From NCBI GenBank assembly GCA_017889545.1, contig JAGFZV010000013.1, forward strand, positions 1 through 64,000: DNA of 64,000 bases, given 5' to 3'. Positions 1-6,736 of the stretch are shown one piece after another; position 1 is the first letter of the stretch, and every line of letters starts with the position of its first letter. This DNA comes from Bacillota bacterium. GTDB lineage: Bacteria; Bacillota; Negativicutes; CTSoil-072. The position numbers and the translations under genes were made by a program. The notes beneath the pieces were generated by a model. That model did not search any database. It saw nothing but the letters and a program-made list of their open reading frames with translations, and had not been told where the DNA came from.

Positions 1-19
1 CTAATGTAGTCTTATCCAT
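1..19 (-). CDS. Start of a leftward gene, possibly SelA (partial)
   Basis: Only six codons are inside the window, reading M-D-K-T-T-L. The start is supported by a strong ribosome site (GGGAGGT) six bases upstream. It lies just downstream of the tRNA-Sec gene on the same strand, and many bacteria keep selA and selB next to selC. Known SelA proteins of Firmicutes often begin with a short acidic/basic start followed by Leu-Arg, which this fragment could match, but six residues cannot prove it. Identity as L-seryl-tRNA(Sec) selenium transferase is inference. Confidence 0.3.
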
Positions 20-24
20 TGGAT

Positions 25-80
25 ACCTCCCATGTTTTCTGATTTTGGCGGCTAACCGATTTCAGTATAACATGGGAGGT
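25..80 (-). promoter_or_regulatory. Hairpin that would mask the ribosome site of the leftward gene
   Basis: A perfect 12-bp inverted repeat pairs 25-36 with 69-80. In the leftward transcript the 3' arm (AACATGGGAGGT) contains the Shine-Dalgarno sequence of the gene starting at 19, and the 5' arm (ACCTCCCATGTT) is its complement. Inside are a possible CTGA/TCAG helix and a CGG-TTAG-CCG tip. The structure is seen in the sequence; a role in translational control is inference. Confidence 0.55.
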
Positions 81-183
81 TTTTCCTTATAGCTAAAGCT
101 TATTCCATTCCACTTGCAGAGCAAGTGGTTTATTTGTTTTACTTTGCAAGCAAGCTAAAACGCACTAAAGTGCAACAACAAAA

Positions 184-221
184 ACCATCTACTGACAAAA
201 ATCTTTTTATCAATAGATGGT
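184..221 (-). terminator. Candidate terminator of the tRNA-Sec transcript
   Basis: Arms 184-195 and 210-221 pair over 12 positions with one mismatch. On the leftward strand the stem is followed by a short T-rich run (TTTTTG). It sits nine bases beyond the 3' end of tRNA-Sec. Confidence 0.5.
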
Positions 222-229
222 AGATTATT

Positions 230-327
230 TGGCGGGAGCGTGTAGGAATCGAACCCACCCAGGACGTAGTTAGCGCCCCGCAAACGGTTTTGAAGACCGC
301 AGAAGCCACCAGGCCCCATCCACCCCC
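230..327 (-). tRNA. selC: tRNA-Sec (anticodon UCA)
   Basis: The leftward strand holds a 98-nt tRNA with an encoded CCA end, a T-loop GGTTCGATTCC, an anticodon loop CTTCAAA giving anticodon UCA, and a long extra arm between the anticodon and T arms. The extended length and UCA anticodon are diagnostic of selenocysteine tRNA. The acceptor stem GGGGGTG pairs with CGCTCCC using wobble pairs. It implies that the organism decodes UGA as selenocysteine, so selA, selB, selD and selenoprotein genes should exist elsewhere; no selenoprotein is evident in this window. Confidence 0.93.
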
Positions 328-332
328 ATGAA

Positions 333-383
333 ATATGCTGCGAATAATTTTCCCCTATTCACAGCATATACTAGTCTATTATA
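333..383 (-). promoter_or_regulatory. Promoter -10 and leader hairpin of tRNA-Sec
   Basis: An extended -10 (TGTATAAT; TATAAT at 378-383) points at tRNA-Sec. The -35 is poor. Between it and the tRNA, arms 333-346 and 356-369 form a 14-bp stem (one G-U), so almost all of the 5' leader is a hairpin that ends five bases before the mature 5' end. Confidence 0.45.
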
Positions 384-480
384 CACTAAAACAGAAGCTG
401 GGGCGACTGAACCGATAAACATATTTTCTACACACAAAAATGTCTTTACGGCTGATTCTTTAGCATACTACTGCTAAATA

Positions 481-942
481 TTACTTTCCGGCAGTCAACT
501 TCATTACATCATCGGTTATATCTTGTCCGCCATAAACAGCACTGTTTTTATCTAACACTACCGTTAATCCTTTGGCTTCAGCAACCGACTTCACCGCTGC
601 CATAACTTTGTCATTAATAGGTACCAGCAGATCTTGATTTTTCTGTTGGAGTTCTTGCTGAAGCTGCTGATAATACGCTTGTTTTTCCTGGTCGCTCATG
701 TTGACGCTTTTGGCATCAAAATCACTTTTTGCCTGCGCAACTGCAGCATTCATCGTTTGTTCTGCCGCTGCCGTATCAGGATGCTGCGAAACTAAAAGCT
801 GGTAATTCACAATACCTACCGCAGAAGAGGTTACAGCGGCAGCATGCGAAGTGCCAGTATTAAACCCAATTATACCGACTACCCCCATAACAAATAATAC
901 TGCCACCACAAAGAATTTGCCTTGCTGTTTAAAATGAATCAT
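481..942 (-). CDS. OmpH/Skp-family periplasmic protein
   Basis: A 153-residue protein with a hydrophobic signal segment near residues 8-30 ending in SHA-AA, followed by a helical, glutamine- and alanine-rich middle (about 55-105) with coiled-coil character and a C-terminal segment with the family's VVLDKN...DIT pattern. Skp/OmpH proteins are periplasmic chaperones for outer-membrane proteins, which fits a diderm Negativicute. The start at 942 is chosen over a reading frame that is open 36 bases further because GGAAGG lies at the right distance and it places the signal peptide at the N terminus. It appears to be a single gene. Confidence 0.8.
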   Translation of the reverse strand: MIHFKQQGKFFVVAVLFVMGVVGIIGFNTGTSHAAAVTSSAVGIVNYQLLVSQHPDTAAAEQTMNAAVAQAKSDFDAKSVNMSDQEKQAYYQQLQQELQQKNQDLLVPINDKVMAAVKSVAEAKGLTVVLDKNSAVYGGQDITDDVMKLTAGK

Positions 943-1068
943 TTTTTTGACCTTCCTTCCTGCCGTTGGGCAATTCAATATGTATTATACTACCAGATAA
1001 ATGTGACAAAAGTATGGCATTTTTACATCATTTGAAAATTTAATAGTTCACAACGCTTATCCGCTTTA

Positions 1069-1557
1069 TTAATCGAACCATTGATACATTACATAAGCAT
1101 CCACGAAACCTTTTTCTTTATGATTGTAAGCATTGTGCAATGTTCCTGCAATACTAAAACCACATTTTTCCCAAAGATCGATAGCCAACTTATTCGTAGA
1201 AACAACAAAATTATACTGCATTCCTTTAAATCCAAATGATTTTGCCTCTTTGAGGGAATGTTCACACATGATTTTTCCTATGCCTTCTCCGCGAGCATCT
1301 TTTCGAACAACATATCCAGCGTTACAAATATGTGATCCTAAGCCCGGCTGATTTTGTTTTATGAAATAAGTCCCAACAATCCGGTCTTCTTTTATTGCAA
1401 CATAGGTCGCCAAAGGAGTCTCCATCCATATACGCCGACCTTCCTCTTTTGACATATCCGGCGAAAACGCATATGTGTCCCCTGTTAGAAAAGTTTCATG
1501 CAGAATCGGCCAAATTTCGTCAAAGTCCCGGTTGGTCGCTTGCTTTATTATAACCAT
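1069..1557 (-). CDS. GNAT-family N-acetyltransferase
   Basis: 162 residues of the GCN5-related acetyltransferase fold. The acetyl-CoA binding motif A is visible around residues 85-100 (V-x-K-D-A-R-G-E-G-I-G), followed by the motif-B-like region with TNKLAIDLWEKCGF near 120-135. These enzymes move an acetyl group from acetyl-CoA to an amine; the substrate cannot be told from the sequence. The ATG at 1557 has GGAGG eight bases upstream. It follows the DUF523 gene on the same strand with a 53-bp gap, so co-transcription is possible. Confidence 0.85.
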   Translation of the reverse strand: MVIIKQATNRDFDEIWPILHETFLTGDTYAFSPDMSKEEGRRIWMETPLATYVAIKEDRIVGTYFIKQNQPGLGSHICNAGYVVRKDARGEGIGKIMCEHSLKEAKSFGFKGMQYNFVVSTNKLAIDLWEKCGFSIAGTLHNAYNHKEKGFVDAYVMYQWFD

Positions 1558-1610
1558 TTATACAGCCTCCATTTCCTGTGCAGTTTAATTGGTTTTCTTG
1601 ATTTCTTTAA

Positions 1611-2057
1611 TTATTCTTTTCTCGTCTCACAACCGCAATCTGCCATTATTTCCTCTTCCGTACAGGTTTTTATCCCGGATTCCTTAAGTAGTTTGCAAAA
1701 AATCCCATCGCCTGAAACAAGTTGTCCAGAAAAGCTTCCATCATAGATCATTCCACAGCCGCATGAAGGAGATCGCGATTTCAAGATCGCCTCTTTACAG
1801 CCGATCAGAAGAGCGATTTGCAAGCTAATTTGGGCACCGGTTACAAATTCTGTTGTAAATTCCTGGCCATCCGCCGAAAACACTCGCCCTTTGCGCTGCT
1901 CCGCCGGCGGTCGTTTGGTCGGCATTCCGCCCAACACCTCCGGACAAATCGGCAGAGCCAACCCTCTTTTAACCATTTCGATTACTGCGGGAATCGGAAA
2001 TTCCTGTCCGTTATACCTGCATTCCACTCCTGCCAAACAAGCACTGACGATGATCAC
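1611..2057 (-). CDS. DUF523-family protein
   Basis: 148 residues matching the DUF523 (YbbK-type) family: an N-terminal VSACLAGVxCRYNG motif, CPEVLGGMPTKRPPAE, and a SRSPSCGCG-like cysteine cluster near residues 94-101. The conserved cysteines suggest metal or sulfur chemistry, but the function of the family is not established. Translation starts with GTG at 2057 behind TGAGGTGG; this start gives the family's usual N terminus. Confidence 0.82.
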   Translation of the reverse strand: MIIVSACLAGVECRYNGQEFPIPAVIEMVKRGLALPICPEVLGGMPTKRPPAEQRKGRVFSADGQEFTTEFVTGAQISLQIALLIGCKEAILKSRSPSCGCGMIYDGSFSGQLVSGDGIFCKLLKESGIKTCTEEEIMADCGCETRKE

Positions 2058-2162
2058 CGTACCACCTCATTTGATCCAATTATTCTTCCTAATTTCCGTC
2101 CACTAGTTGCATTCCATTATATGGGCAAATTCTTTACATTTCAATATAACGCAAGCATAAAA

Positions 2163-2200
2163 AATAATTACCCTCCGTTCCAACAACGTGAGTAATCATT
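2163..2200 (-). terminator. Terminator of the NSS transporter gene
   Basis: Imperfect stem between 2163-2173 and 2190-2200 with additional inner pairing, followed on the leftward strand by a T-rich tail (TTATTTTTTATG). It lies 45 bases after the stop of the transporter gene. Confidence 0.6.
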
Positions 2201-2245
2201 TTTTATAGTACCCTTAACTTGCATTTTTCCGCTCAATCTAGCCGA

Positions 2246-3619
2246 CTAAAATTTAAAAACACCGATTGCGTTAAGAAACACAACAATCAGCAGAAAAGGG
2301 GATACATAGCGAATAATGAAATAGAACAAAGGCATTATTACTTTTATATTAAGAGCGCCATGGTTGGAAAACTCCAGTTCCAAGTCTTTCCTCTTAATAC
2401 AGTAGCCAATAAGCAAGGAAGTCAATAGGCCGTTGATCGGCAGCAAAATGTTGGACGAAATATAATCAAACCAATCAAAAAAGCCCCTGCCAAAAAAAGT
2501 ATACCCGCCAAGGATACTGTTCTTATCAACCGATAATGTAGCCAATATCCCGATCATCGCAATGCCAACAGCGCTGCCAATAGCCGCTTTCTTGCGTGAC
2601 ATGCCCCATTCCTCGGAAAAATAAGCTACCGGGACTTCCACCAAAGACAGCATGGCCGTGGTAGCTGCAATCGAAGTTAAGAAGAAAAAGGCAACTAATA
2701 AAATATTGCCCAGCGGCATTTGCGAAAACACCAGCGGGATTGTCATAAACAGCAGCCCCGGACCGGCACCCGGTTCCATGCCGAACGAAAACACCGTAGG
2801 AAAAATGGCAATGCCGGCCAGAAGCGATACAACCGTGTCCGATAGAGCCACCTTGGCTCCGGTCGCAAACAAATTATTGTCTTCTGTAAAATAGCTGCTA
2901 TAGGTCATCATCGTCCCCACTCCCAGGGAGAGTTTGAAAAATGCCAGACCCAAAGCCGTCAAAATAGCCGCAGCCGACAGTTTGGAAAAATCAACCTGAA
3001 ACAAGAAGTTCAATCCTTCTCCGGCCCCCGGCAATGTCAAAGCCCTGATATCACAAATAATGATTAAAACAAACAATAGCGGCATTAATGTTTTTGTCAT
3101 TTTTTCGATTCCATGTTTCACTCCGGCCGCCAAAACGACGGCAACCACCGTCATGACAATAACCTGCCAAAGAATTGGCGAAAGAGGCCCGATAATCGCA
3201 TCGCCAAACTGGCTTTTGGCCGTTTCCATTGTAATGCCGGCAAAATCACCTAGCAGCGCCTTGAATAAATAGAAATACACCCAACCTGCTACGCAGCTGT
3301 AGAAGAACATAATCAAATACGATGCGGCTACACCCATCGTACCGATATATTTCCACGCACTGCCTGGTTTCAGCTGGCTTAGCGCGCCAATTGCATTTTT
3401 CCTGGTTTTGCGTCCGATATAAAATTCGCCGAACATAATCGGTAAGCCCACAAACAGAATACATACGAGGTATACCAGCAAAAAAGCCCCGCCGCCGTAC
3501 TCGCCCGTTAAATAAGGAAATTTCCATATGTTCCCCAACCCTACGGCAGAACCAAGGGTAGCAAAAAACACGGCCAGCCCGGAAGAAAATCCTTCTCTTT
3601 TTTTTGGTTCTATCCCCAC
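2246..3619 (-). CDS. Neurotransmitter:sodium symporter (NSS/SNF) family transporter
   Basis: 457 residues with about eleven to twelve membrane helices. The N-terminal signature SAVGLGNIWKFPYLTGEYGGGAF (quoted in part: GLGNIWKFPYL) is the classic NSS helix-1 motif that lines the sodium and substrate sites. Bacterial members (LeuT, TnaT, MhsT) import amino acids with sodium; the substrate here is unknown. Start is a GTG at 3619 with GAGGGGG seven bases upstream. It forms its own transcription unit between a terminator at 2163-2200 and an AT-rich upstream region. Confidence 0.93.
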   Translation of the reverse strand: MGIEPKKREGFSSGLAVFFATLGSAVGLGNIWKFPYLTGEYGGGAFLLVYLVCILFVGLPIMFGEFYIGRKTRKNAIGALSQLKPGSAWKYIGTMGVAASYLIMFFYSCVAGWVYFYLFKALLGDFAGITMETAKSQFGDAIIGPLSPILWQVIVMTVVAVVLAAGVKHGIEKMTKTLMPLLFVLIIICDIRALTLPGAGEGLNFLFQVDFSKLSAAAILTALGLAFFKLSLGVGTMMTYSSYFTEDNNLFATGAKVALSDTVVSLLAGIAIFPTVFSFGMEPGAGPGLLFMTIPLVFSQMPLGNILLVAFFFLTSIAATTAMLSLVEVPVAYFSEEWGMSRKKAAIGSAVGIAMIGILATLSVDKNSILGGYTFFGRGFFDWFDYISSNILLPINGLLTSLLIGYCIKRKDLELEFSNHGALNIKVIMPLFYFIIRYVSPFLLIVVFLNAIGVFKF

Positions 3620-3733
3620 TTTGCCCCCTCCTCATGATATCAACAGATCAGTCAGAGCCATCATACCAGTGATAAACTAATCTTGAAACCGAACCTAAAA
3701 CTGGGGCAAAACAATACATATAATTATTTTGTT

Positions 3734-4240
3734 TTAATCTAATAAAATCATTTCTTCAGCAGAAAAAGATTTCAATCCTTGTTTTGCAAGATAATGCGAT
3801 GCTATATTCGAAACTTCTCTTTTAGAAACCTCCGTTAATAAATGTTTGGACACAATCCCTCTTACTATGCTTGCGCCACATTCAATCAACCCATTGTCTT
3901 TTGCATGTTTGATAATCGTATCTCTGATATATTGCTTGTCTTCTGCAGTTAGTTCACGTGCGTTCTTTGAAAGGATTTCGTTATGCAGCAAATCTGCTGT
4001 AATTCCTGCGACAACCTGGTCATAAAACACCACATTTCTAAGCGTCAGCGGGCGAAAATTAACTGCTTTATCAAGATTAAATCGGTTACGGTAATAATGC
4101 AGCAAAAAGATCGAATTGATTATTGATACGATTGCCAATAGCCATGTATATATAAATTTGTCAGCAGGCATATAATATATAATCTCTCCAATAACAAAAA
4201 ATGGGACAACAAGTCCTGCGAATATAAATGCCTTTGTCAT
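3734..4240 (-). CDS. Hypothetical membrane-anchored protein
   Basis: 168 residues. Two hydrophobic helices (about residues 5-20 and 28-48) are followed by a charged soluble domain of about 110 residues rich in helix-forming residues. I do not recognise a family. The ATG at 4240 is preferred to one 60 bases upstream because GAGGGGG lies just ahead of it and it starts at the first membrane helix. The neighbours give no clue to its role. Confidence 0.6.
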   Translation of the reverse strand: MTKAFIFAGLVVPFFVIGEIIYYMPADKFIYTWLLAIVSIINSIFLLHYYRNRFNLDKAVNFRPLTLRNVVFYDQVVAGITADLLHNEILSKNARELTAEDKQYIRDTIIKHAKDNGLIECGASIVRGIVSKHLLTEVSKREVSNIASHYLAKQGLKSFSAEEMILLD

Positions 4241-4562
4241 TACACAACCCCCCTCTTTAAATTTATAAAATTTTATGCTATTTTTTACAATATTACTCAT
4301 TTCATATCGAATATCGTCTTCTCATACTGGATTATCTAATTATATTTTATCAGAAAATTCCATTTCATATTGATATTTTTAAATATTTTTGCGTGTATAG
4401 AATAGACTATATCCCGTTTACAGAGAGTAAGAATTTTCACAATTGGTATCGCCAGAAAAGATGTCTGATAATTCAAATACCTATTTCGCAAAACCACTTC
4501 ACGGGATATATAATTATAACATATTCGGATTATCAAAAAATTCAAACAAAGGAGTGGTCATT
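4241..4562. other. Intergenic region without a recognisable gene
   Basis: AT-rich spacer between the divergent genes at 3734-4240 and 4563-4763. Open frames here have no ribosome site and low-complexity composition. I see no convincing promoter pair or structured RNA. Confidence 0.5.
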
Positions 4563-4763
4563 GTGAACTGGTTAACCAAAGCAATTCTATCTTGGGGTAA
4601 CACGATTAATACAAGTCTCGGGTATGAAATTTATACGGAGCCGGTTGACCTTATCCTTTGCGAAGATTGTTATTTACCAGAAAAATCCAAAGATATGTTT
4701 AGCACGCAATTCATAGCGGATGTTGTTTGCAACGGTTGCAGATGCTCATTGTCGCCAAAATAA
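4563..4763 (+). CDS. Small CxxC protein, 66 residues
   Basis: The GTG at 4563 has AAAGGAG seven bases upstream and opens a 66-residue frame. The C-terminal half carries CEDC and CNGCRC, spaced about 22 residues apart, the layout of a small zinc- or iron-binding knuckle. The N terminus is hydrophobic and could be amphipathic. No family is recognised. An in-frame upstream start lacks a ribosome site. Its AT-rich sequence resembles the flanking spacer more than the coding neighbours. Confidence 0.5.
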   Translation: MNWLTKAILSWGNTINTSLGYEIYTEPVDLILCEDCYLPEKSKDMFSTQFIADVVCNGCRCSLSPK

Positions 4764-4807
4764 AAAAATCTATCTTCCGCAATAAACAAAAAATCAGTTG
4801 AGTAAAA

Positions 4808-4837
4808 AAGGGTTTGTGGCTAAAGCCACAAACCCTT
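4808..4837 (-). terminator. Terminator of tRNA-Val
   Basis: Perfect 13-bp stem (4808-4820 with 4825-4837, loop TAAA). On the leftward strand it is followed by TTTTTT, so it terminates the tRNA transcript; it could also stop rightward transcription from the small gene upstream. Confidence 0.85.
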
Positions 4838-4845
4838 GAATTATC

Positions 4846-4920
4846 TGGTGGGGCATGCTGGTTTCGAACCAGCGACCTCTTGAATGTGAATCAAGCGCTC
4901 TCCCGCTGAGCTAATACCCC
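4846..4920 (-). tRNA. tRNA-Val (anticodon CAC)
   Basis: A 75-nt cloverleaf with encoded CCA. The acceptor stem GGGGTAT pairs with ATGCCCC (one wobble pair), the D arm is GCTC/GAGC, the anticodon stem CTTGA/TCAAG encloses loop TTCACAT with anticodon CAC, and the T arm is CTGGTTCGAAACCAG. CAC reads GUG valine codons. Confidence 0.92.
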
Positions 4921-5047
4921 TTTCAATAAACTTTATTCTTTTTTCTGCAAACACACTGTGCAATGTCCTCTTATGAGATACATTATATAACAAAACTGCA
5001 AAATAATCTACCGTGTTTCATTTCTTACACAAAAGACCATAAATTGT

Positions 5048-6268
5048 CTATTGTACTTGCAGTTGAGCCTTTAAGTTCACTTTATTCCCATAACAGTCTA
5101 ATCGAGTGATTTCCTGCCCTTTATCCAGAACGACAACGGAGGGCGCTTTTTCAATTCCGTATTGTTGGGCTAAGCTTTTTTTGGTAGCCATATCAACCTT
5201 TACTATTTTGTAACTTTCAGACAGTTCCGTATTTGTTTCTTCTAATTGGGTGCAAAACTCCAAACTCTCATTGTTTAACGCATTGAAGAATGTTAATAAA
5301 ACCTTCTTATTACTTTGCAAAACGTTTGTATTAAATGCATTCATCTCTTCAATGTAGCGTTCGGCAGCTACCGCCGCAGTTGCTCCATCACCGGCGGCAG
5401 AAACAACCTGTCTTAAATATTTTACCCTGTTATCACCAGCGGAATAAACACCTTCAAGATTTGTTTCCATAAGGTCATTTACAGGAATATACCCCTTTTG
5501 GTCCATTTTCACTCCACTATTTTTTAGGAAATTAGTCGCTGGGATCATGCCAACAAATAAAAATACTCCCTGGCAATTTAATTCTGAAGAACTCCCAGTT
5601 TTTAGATTCTTGATTCTCACTCTTTCAACATTGTCTTCACCCATAATTTCTTCAATCGTTGAATTCCAAATAAATTCGATTTTTTCGTTATTCAATGCTC
5701 GTTCCGCGCTTACTTTATTACAATCAAGGATCCCTTCATCATGGAGCACAACGACGCTTACTTTGCGAGCAAACTTAGTGATAAACATTCCTTCTTCGAT
5801 TGCTTGATCACCACTGCCGACGACAACGACATCTTCTCCTTCAAAGAATTCTGCATCACAAGTCGCACAATACGCAACACCATTACCGCGAAGTCTTTTT
5901 TCACCCGGAATATTTAAAAGTCTCGGTTCGCTTCCACACGCAATAATAACAGCTTTTGCCGTGATTTCCTTGTTTTTTTTTGTTCTTATAATTTTTTCAT
6001 TTTGTGAAAAATCAACATTTACGACTTCATCTTTTAAACATTCAACACCGAAAGACTCCGCATGCTTTTTGAAATCTTTCATTAGATCCGGCCCGCTAAT
6101 ATTGACATAACCAGGATAGTTGACGATTTCCCTTGTAGTATTTGGCATCCCGCCAATGGTCCCCTTATTGATAACTAGAGTCTTCAGTCTGGCTCTCCCA
6201 CCGTAAATGGAGGCAGAAAGTCCAGCCGGTCCGCCACCAATTATGATCAAATCATAATTATCTGTCAT
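5048..6268 (-). CDS. Thioredoxin-reductase-like flavoprotein fused to a thioredoxin-like domain
   Basis: 406 residues. The N-terminal 305 residues are a low-molecular-weight thioredoxin reductase: FAD site GGGPAG (11-16), catalytic CATC (134-137), a GSGDQAIEE dinucleotide motif (151-159) and the FAD AGD motif near 277. The NADPH-contacting HRRxxxR motif is absent; the position reads LHDEGILDC (about 175-183), which raises the possibility of a ferredoxin- or NADH-linked enzyme. Residues 315-406 form a thioredoxin-like fold with no CxxC. It is the last gene of an operon with a thioredoxin and an arylsulfotransferase, 45 bases after the thioredoxin gene, so it probably reduces that thioredoxin. 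Confidence 0.85.
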   Translation of the reverse strand: MTDNYDLIIIGGGPAGLSASIYGGRARLKTLVINKGTIGGMPNTTREIVNYPGYVNISGPDLMKDFKKHAESFGVECLKDEVVNVDFSQNEKIIRTKKNKEITAKAVIIACGSEPRLLNIPGEKRLRGNGVAYCATCDAEFFEGEDVVVVGSGDQAIEEGMFITKFARKVSVVVLHDEGILDCNKVSAERALNNEKIEFIWNSTIEEIMGEDNVERVRIKNLKTGSSSELNCQGVFLFVGMIPATNFLKNSGVKMDQKGYIPVNDLMETNLEGVYSAGDNRVKYLRQVVSAAGDGATAAVAAERYIEEMNAFNTNVLQSNKKVLLTFFNALNNESLEFCTQLEETNTELSESYKIVKVDMATKKSLAQQYGIEKAPSVVVLDKGQEITRLDCYGNKVNLKAQLQVQ

Positions 6269-6313
6269 TCATTTCCACCCTACCCTTTCTAAATATTAGT
6301 GTCCCTGCAAAAG

Positions 6314-6640
6314 TCAGGCGTTAAGCACCTCTTCAATTTTTTCTTCGACCTGTTCTTCTTCAACCGGGCCGGAGAGCTTCCCATTATATACACCCTCATT
6401 AAAAAACAGAATTTGAGGGACTCCTTTTAAAGAGAATTTTTGCAACAAAACCTTATCTTCCTCAACGTCAACATAATAGAAGCCAAACTTACCTTCGTAT
6501 TTCGGTTGCAGTTCTTCCAAAAGCGGAACGATTTCTTTGCAGACATGGCAGGTTTTTCTTGAGAAAATCACCAAACAAGGAGCTTCATCTTCGTAGATAA
6601 TTTGTTCAAACGTTGCATCCTTTAATTGAGCTAAAGACAT
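6314..6640 (-). CDS. Thioredoxin-family protein (CHVC active site)
   Basis: 108 residues with a thioredoxin fold: active site CHVC at 31-34 in place of the usual CGPC, and the conserved cis-proline in GVPQ (Pro75). No signal peptide, so cytoplasmic. The ATG at 6640 has TTGGAG nine bases upstream; an in-frame ATG 42 bases further upstream lacks a ribosome site. The gene lies 96 bases after the arylsulfotransferase gene and 45 before the reductase-like gene, suggesting one redox module. The active-site change may alter redox potential or partner choice. Confidence 0.87.
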   Translation of the reverse strand: MSLAQLKDATFEQIIYEDEAPCLVIFSRKTCHVCKEIVPLLEELQPKYEGKFGFYYVDVEEDKVLLQKFSLKGVPQILFFNEGVYNGKLSGPVEEEQVEEKIEEVLNA

Positions 6641-6736
6641 ATTGATCACTCCAAAACATTGTAAATTTTCGTAATCGTGCAATACTCTTAAAGAGCAGGG
6701 TCCAAAAGCTACAAAAAAGTTATTTCAATGCAGCCA

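Noticed and set aside
1-80. The 12-bp inverted repeat as the end of an insertion sequence
   Set aside because: The repeat is internal to a 56-bp segment, one arm coincides exactly with a ribosome site, and no transposase or target duplication is visible.
4336-4545. A 69-codon leftward frame in the AT-rich spacer
   Set aside because: No ribosome site, AT-driven composition and no recognisable protein features.
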